Assembly: GCA_028023455.1 (NCBI GenBank)
Contig: JAQFVV010006200.1
Span: 7,531,506-7,595,505 of the forward strand
Length of the DNA: 64,000 nt
Origin: Epiperipatus broadwayi
Taxonomy: Eukaryota; Onychophora; Udeonychophora; Euonychophora; Peripatidae
Direction: 5' to 3'
The position numbers and the translations under genes are program-made. The first letter of the stretch is position 1. Each line of letters begins with the position of its first letter. The notes under the pieces are model-generated. The model saw only the letters and a list, made by a program, of their open reading frames with translations, was not told the origin of the DNA and ran no database searches. This document shows, piece after piece, positions 61,506 to 64,000 of this stretch.

Positions 61506-63703
61506 GTGATAAATCAGATGCAAACCAGATCAAAAGCAAAAATGCAGACTCCAGAAAAAGAAACAGAAAACATTTCCAGTGAGGAACAAATTAAAGTTCA
61601 ATTAAAAGTCTTAAATAATGATAAGTTTATGGCAATGATGAAGGAAATGTTTGAAAATCAAATGAAAGAGACTGCCATAAGGTTTGAAAACCAAAGTAAA
61701 ATTTGGAAAAAATAGAAAGTCAAAACAAAAAGACAGTTATAAAATTTGAAAAACAAAATGAAATCTTTGAAAAACTGGAGTTTCAAATTAAAAAAGAATA
61801 TCAACAAATGAGACAATAAATTATAAAAGAGTTACAATGAGATTTAATCCAAATTGAGAATAAAATTGAAGAGGCATGCCAGGAAATACAGCAAAATAAA
61901 ATTGAACAAGTAAGCAAAATAGAATTACTACATGAGATAATAGAAGGGATAAAAACAGAAAATCATAGAGTATTAGAACTGATTCATTTAAAAGTTATTA
62001 CTGTTGTTACAAATTTTGAAAGAGTACAAAAACTGATACGGGTCATAGAATCTTTCATGAGAGAGGGGATAATAAGACAAATAAAAACTTAAATGAACTG
62101 AATAATATTGGCCAGGAAGGACTTAATTTAAACTCCCACATACTTGTTAATACACCTACAGTTGTTAACCAATTTTTAATTAGAATTTTTTGGGATATGT
62201 TGGTGAACATTCTATAGAGTATCTCAATACTTTGGGCAGATATTTTGGTATGAATCAGTTGAGTGAAGATGCTTGTAGCCATTTACAAGTGCCCTCTCAA
62301 ATCTTGGTGGGATTCTCTATTTGAAAACCCCCAAACTTTCAATGATTATAAGAGAGCCTTGTTATCAAGTTACTGAAGAGAGGATTACCAAGAAAATATT
62401 AAGCAATAAGTATCACAAGAGAGAAGGAAACCTGGTAAACTCTTCACTTCATTTTTTCATAGACAAGTGGCTAAACTTAGAGCTTTAACAACCAGTCAAT
62501 TGGCAGGGCATCAAATTATTAAAATAGTAAGGCACAGCTTTCCTAATAATATGAAGAAGTTATTGATTGGTAATGAAAAAAAACTGTTGAACAGGTTGTG
62601 AGTTATTGAATGTGTTTGATAGTAATAGACATACATATAATGCAAAGGAGTGAGGATTTAAACCCAACTGAAAGAGACTTTTAATCATATGTAAATTCAG
62701 AGAAGTACATGAGCAGAAGAAATTCATAGAATGGAAAGAGAAAGAGAAGAAGATATACTGGCCATCTCAATAGGACTACGATATTTAGGGGCACTGGAAG
62801 TGATTCAAATATTTTTCATAAAGAAAAAACCCGTAAACCCAGGGGTGATTCACAGTAATCTAATATTAGTCATACTATGCTTAAAAAATACCTAAGATAG
62901 GAAATGATTGTTATAAATTTAGATAGCTTTATCTCATTAAAGAACCTGGATCTGATTAGTGAATTAATGAGATTATGTATGAATGGAAAATAAAATATAA
63001 TTTTACAGAAACATTTTTTTTTTAATGTATGTTCAACCTTTATAATAATTGTTATAAAAAACATATAGAGACAAATAATATGTAGAGATTATAATTGTTA
63101 AAAAATATATAGTGAGGCAAATAATAATTTTGGGATATAAAGAAAAACTACCAGTAAAAAGAAATGTTTATAATTAGATACTTTTAAAACTTTAATTATA
63201 TATTATGCTGTTATACCTTATAAAATTAAGAATCATAGCTAACATAGAAGTGAAGTCATTGACTTCTATGGCTTAATATTCACAGAAAAAAATTATCATT
63301 TACAGAAGATGATTTTTTTATTTAAGAGATAATAATGAAAATGACCATTCTATAAATTTCTCTTCGAGATAGATGTTCTATACTGGTCATATGATACATA
63401 CAGTCTTGCAGGAGATGACCAAAGCAAGACATAGATTAATGAAAACAGGAGATCTAAAAATAAATAAGCAATAGCCAAACTTTTCAGTTAGGTGATAAAG
63501 TTATGACTTAGGTTAATCCTGTAGATCGTCCTGAAAAACATGTTCATAAAAAATTTTAAGAAATTTATGATGGCTCATTCACTATCATTTACCAATATGA
63601 CAATAATGCTTTTGTATTGGCTAATGAAGGAATAGAAAAGAAAACATATGATGCCCACACATTGAAACTTGTCAAAGATAACTTAACTAGTAAGGATGAA
63701 TAG
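61506..63703 (+). pseudogene. LTR-retrotransposon relic: Gag followed by integrase C-terminal tail, no RT
   Basis: The first open part (61506-61715, ATG) reads MQTRSKAKMQTPEKE and a coiled-coil-like FENQMKETAIRFENQSK, typical of the start of Gypsy-type Gag. Further Gag signatures follow in shifting frames: SWWDSLFENPQTFNDYKRAL (62302-62361), KPGKLFTSFF and VAKLRALT, then IIKIVRHSFPNNMKKLLIG (about 62515-62570). KPRGD-like wording lies near 62825-62850. From about 63390 an integrase tail is readable: LQEMTKARHRLMKTGDLKI, FQLGDKV (from 63482), VDRPEKHVHKKF, EIYDGSFTII and a final HTLKLVKDNL before the stop at 63701-63703. Only about 0.8 kb separates the two parts, too little for protease, RT, RNase H and integrase core, so pol was deleted. 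Several stops and shifts: inactive. Confidence 0.75.
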
Positions 63704-64000
63704 ATGGTTTAATAACTTAGAGGTATAGATAGTATGTGTGCTAATTGTGGATTAAAGTTATTTGTATAATTAAGTCTTTTTAAAGGAGTTGATGGAAATG
63801 CAGAAGTGTGCTTGTTCTCAAAACCTCAGGTAAGTTGATCCTGAAACACCAGTTGAAAGATATTCTGGTCTCATTACAGAGTAGTTGGTAAAAAGGAATT
63901 ACCAGTGAAATACTAAGTTAAAATTGAATGTTCAATAGAGTTTTCCTACCATTCACAAGAAGCTTTCCAAACTAAAAGTCCCTGGTTAGCAAATGTATAT
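63704..64000 (+). other. downstream flank of the Gag/integrase relic
   Basis: A short purine run AAAGGAG precedes TTGATGG near 63783, which could be a polypurine tract at an LTR start, but the window ends before this can be tested. Confidence 0.3.

Overview
The window is AT-rich metazoan DNA (about three quarters A+T by eye) with no recognisable host gene, rRNA or intact tRNA. Every coding region I can identify belongs to a transposable element. Penelope-like (PLE), RTE-clade LINE, LTR, hAT, tRNA-derived SINE and MITE-like sequences occur together with a degenerate CCCTAA-type array and long (ATT)n and (AT)n tracts. This suits an AT-rich invertebrate such as a mollusc, chelicerate or cnidarian. 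The sequence does not tell me which.

Layout. 1-2.9 kb: 3' part of a degenerate PLE (RT with YADD, then GIY-YIG), a tRNA-like segment, the PLE tail and a repeat here called R-B. 5.8-18.6 kb: a young LTR retrotransposon with two 2.18-kb LTRs (TG...CA) differing at about ten positions. It has a tRNA-Lys-like primer site, an intact 275-codon ORF that looks like a Gag-type head joined to an integrase C-terminal tail, and no RT. A 4.57-kb hAT transposon (8944-13515, perfect 8-bp target duplication) is inserted in it. 18.6-20.6 kb: a second, unrelated LTR-like unit, with a diverged copy at 51.3-53.2 kb. 21.5-21.8 kb: telomere-like array plus a 51-bp tandem repeat. 22.6-23.4 and 37.8-38.6 kb: further PLE 3' ends. 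24.3 kb: a MITE with 38-bp inverted repeats. Five copies of one tRNA-derived SINE lie at 25.1, 30.2, 36.8, 37.6 and 50.7 kb, and a related Gly-headed one at 5.4 kb. 41.9 and 57.9-59.4 kb: RTE remains. 43.25-43.5 kb: (ATT)n. 45.65-47.26 kb: a foldback element with internal 222-bp tandem repeats and a long hairpin. 57.1-57.5 kb: minus-strand LTR-like segment. 61.5-63.7 kb: a decayed LTR-retrotransposon relic, again Gag followed by an integrase tail with no RT.

How the parts relate. The elements are parasites of one another and of the locus. The hAT interrupts the LTR element. Both LTR-like units sit in (AT)n. PLE, SINE and RTE copies are scattered between them. The points most worth following are the two Gag-plus-integrase-tail elements lacking RT, the CpG-decay pattern between the two LTRs, the tRNA-like module in PLE 3' ends, the two SINE heads with one shared tail, and the foldback/tandem-repeat element. 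Stretches with nothing recognisable are listed as such.
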